A stretch of 41,924 bases of DNA from Candidatus Finniella inopinata (GTDB taxonomy: Bacteria; Pseudomonadota; Alphaproteobacteria; Paracaedibacterales; CAITNM01): assembly GCA_943322985.2 (NCBI GenBank), contig CALPGA020000009.1, positions 1 to 41,924 of the forward strand, read 5' to 3'. The position numbers were made by a program, and so were the translations under genes. The notes beneath the pieces are model-generated. The model ran no database searches and had not been told where the DNA came from. It saw only the letters and a list, made by a program, of their open reading frames with translations. Position 1 is the first letter of the stretch, and every line of letters starts with the position of its first letter. Positions 41,802-41,924 of the stretch are shown here, one piece after another.

Positions 41802-41924
41802 TTTTTGACTCTTAGAACCCTCTGCAAAACCCCTGAAGCAAGTTTAATAAATGGGTGAAGGAGATTTAGGGATATGGTAAGTTTGACATAAGAAATTCAA
41901 GTATATCGTTTGATAATGACTTCA

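Overview
The window looks like a chromosome segment of a host-associated, low-GC alphaproteobacterium, most likely an intracellular symbiont near the Holosporales/Rickettsiales. This is inferred from gene content (COQ9/TetR-C-like protein, MotB-like envelope protein next to pgsA and ndk, BioY import) and from the many lineage-specific genes with signal peptides. No rRNA or species marker is present, so the taxonomy is tentative. Housekeeping genes are single and compact; between them sit secreted or lipoprotein genes with no clear relatives, often beside broken copies of neighbouring genes.

Layout. 0-4.2 kb: tail of an IS200/IS605-type TnpA and its end hairpins, a secreted ankyrin-like protein, an ABC-F ATPase, a secreted protein with no ATG/GTG/TTG start, bioY, a 57-aa secreted peptide and a remnant of a second bioY. 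4.2-9.9 kb: a lipoprotein, a 37-aa basic peptide gene in front of a secreted protein whose signal peptide is frameshifted, then a COQ9/TetR-C-like protein with znuA, proC, and a secreted protein flanked by a duplicated 5' region of a UbiH-type monooxygenase gene. 10-17.8 kb: a secreted Ala/Pro-rich protein, MotB-like/pgsA/ndk, ruvC, hppD, a very repetitive secreted Ser/Gly/Lys protein, a TatA/B-like protein, a VanX-type dipeptidase and marC. 17.7-22.5 kb: an accessory island between the convergent marC and znuB genes, marked by repeated fragments of both 3' ends and holding two lipoproteins, a DUF1636 protein, a membrane coiled-coil protein and a secreted ankyrin-like protein.

22.5-30.8 kb: znuC/znuB, a secreted RAP-domain protein, a phenylalanine-rich leader peptide in front of an aromatic amino-acid permease, a secreted orphan, cinA-like, rppH, a divergent polysaccharide deacetylase, tRNA-His, sixA and dprA. 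30.8-41.9 kb: smpB, a secreted DXD glycosyltransferase, a secreted orphan, secA, a lipoprotein with two parvulin domains, trmB, a secreted trypsin-like protease between 31-bp direct repeats, and a secreted alpha/beta hydrolase.

How they work together. The core covers export and envelope biogenesis (SecA, parvulin lipoprotein, TatA/B-like, MotB-like, PgsA), zinc import split over two loci, biotin uptake, aromatic amino-acid uptake with tyrosine breakdown (permease plus HppD), and DNA/RNA maintenance. The accessory layer is at least ten exported proteins with effector-like features (RAP, toxin-type glycosyltransferase, ankyrin-like, protease, hydrolase, polycationic repeats). The most unusual signal is structural: accessory genes lie between duplicated fragments of core-gene ends, best seen between marC and znuB.
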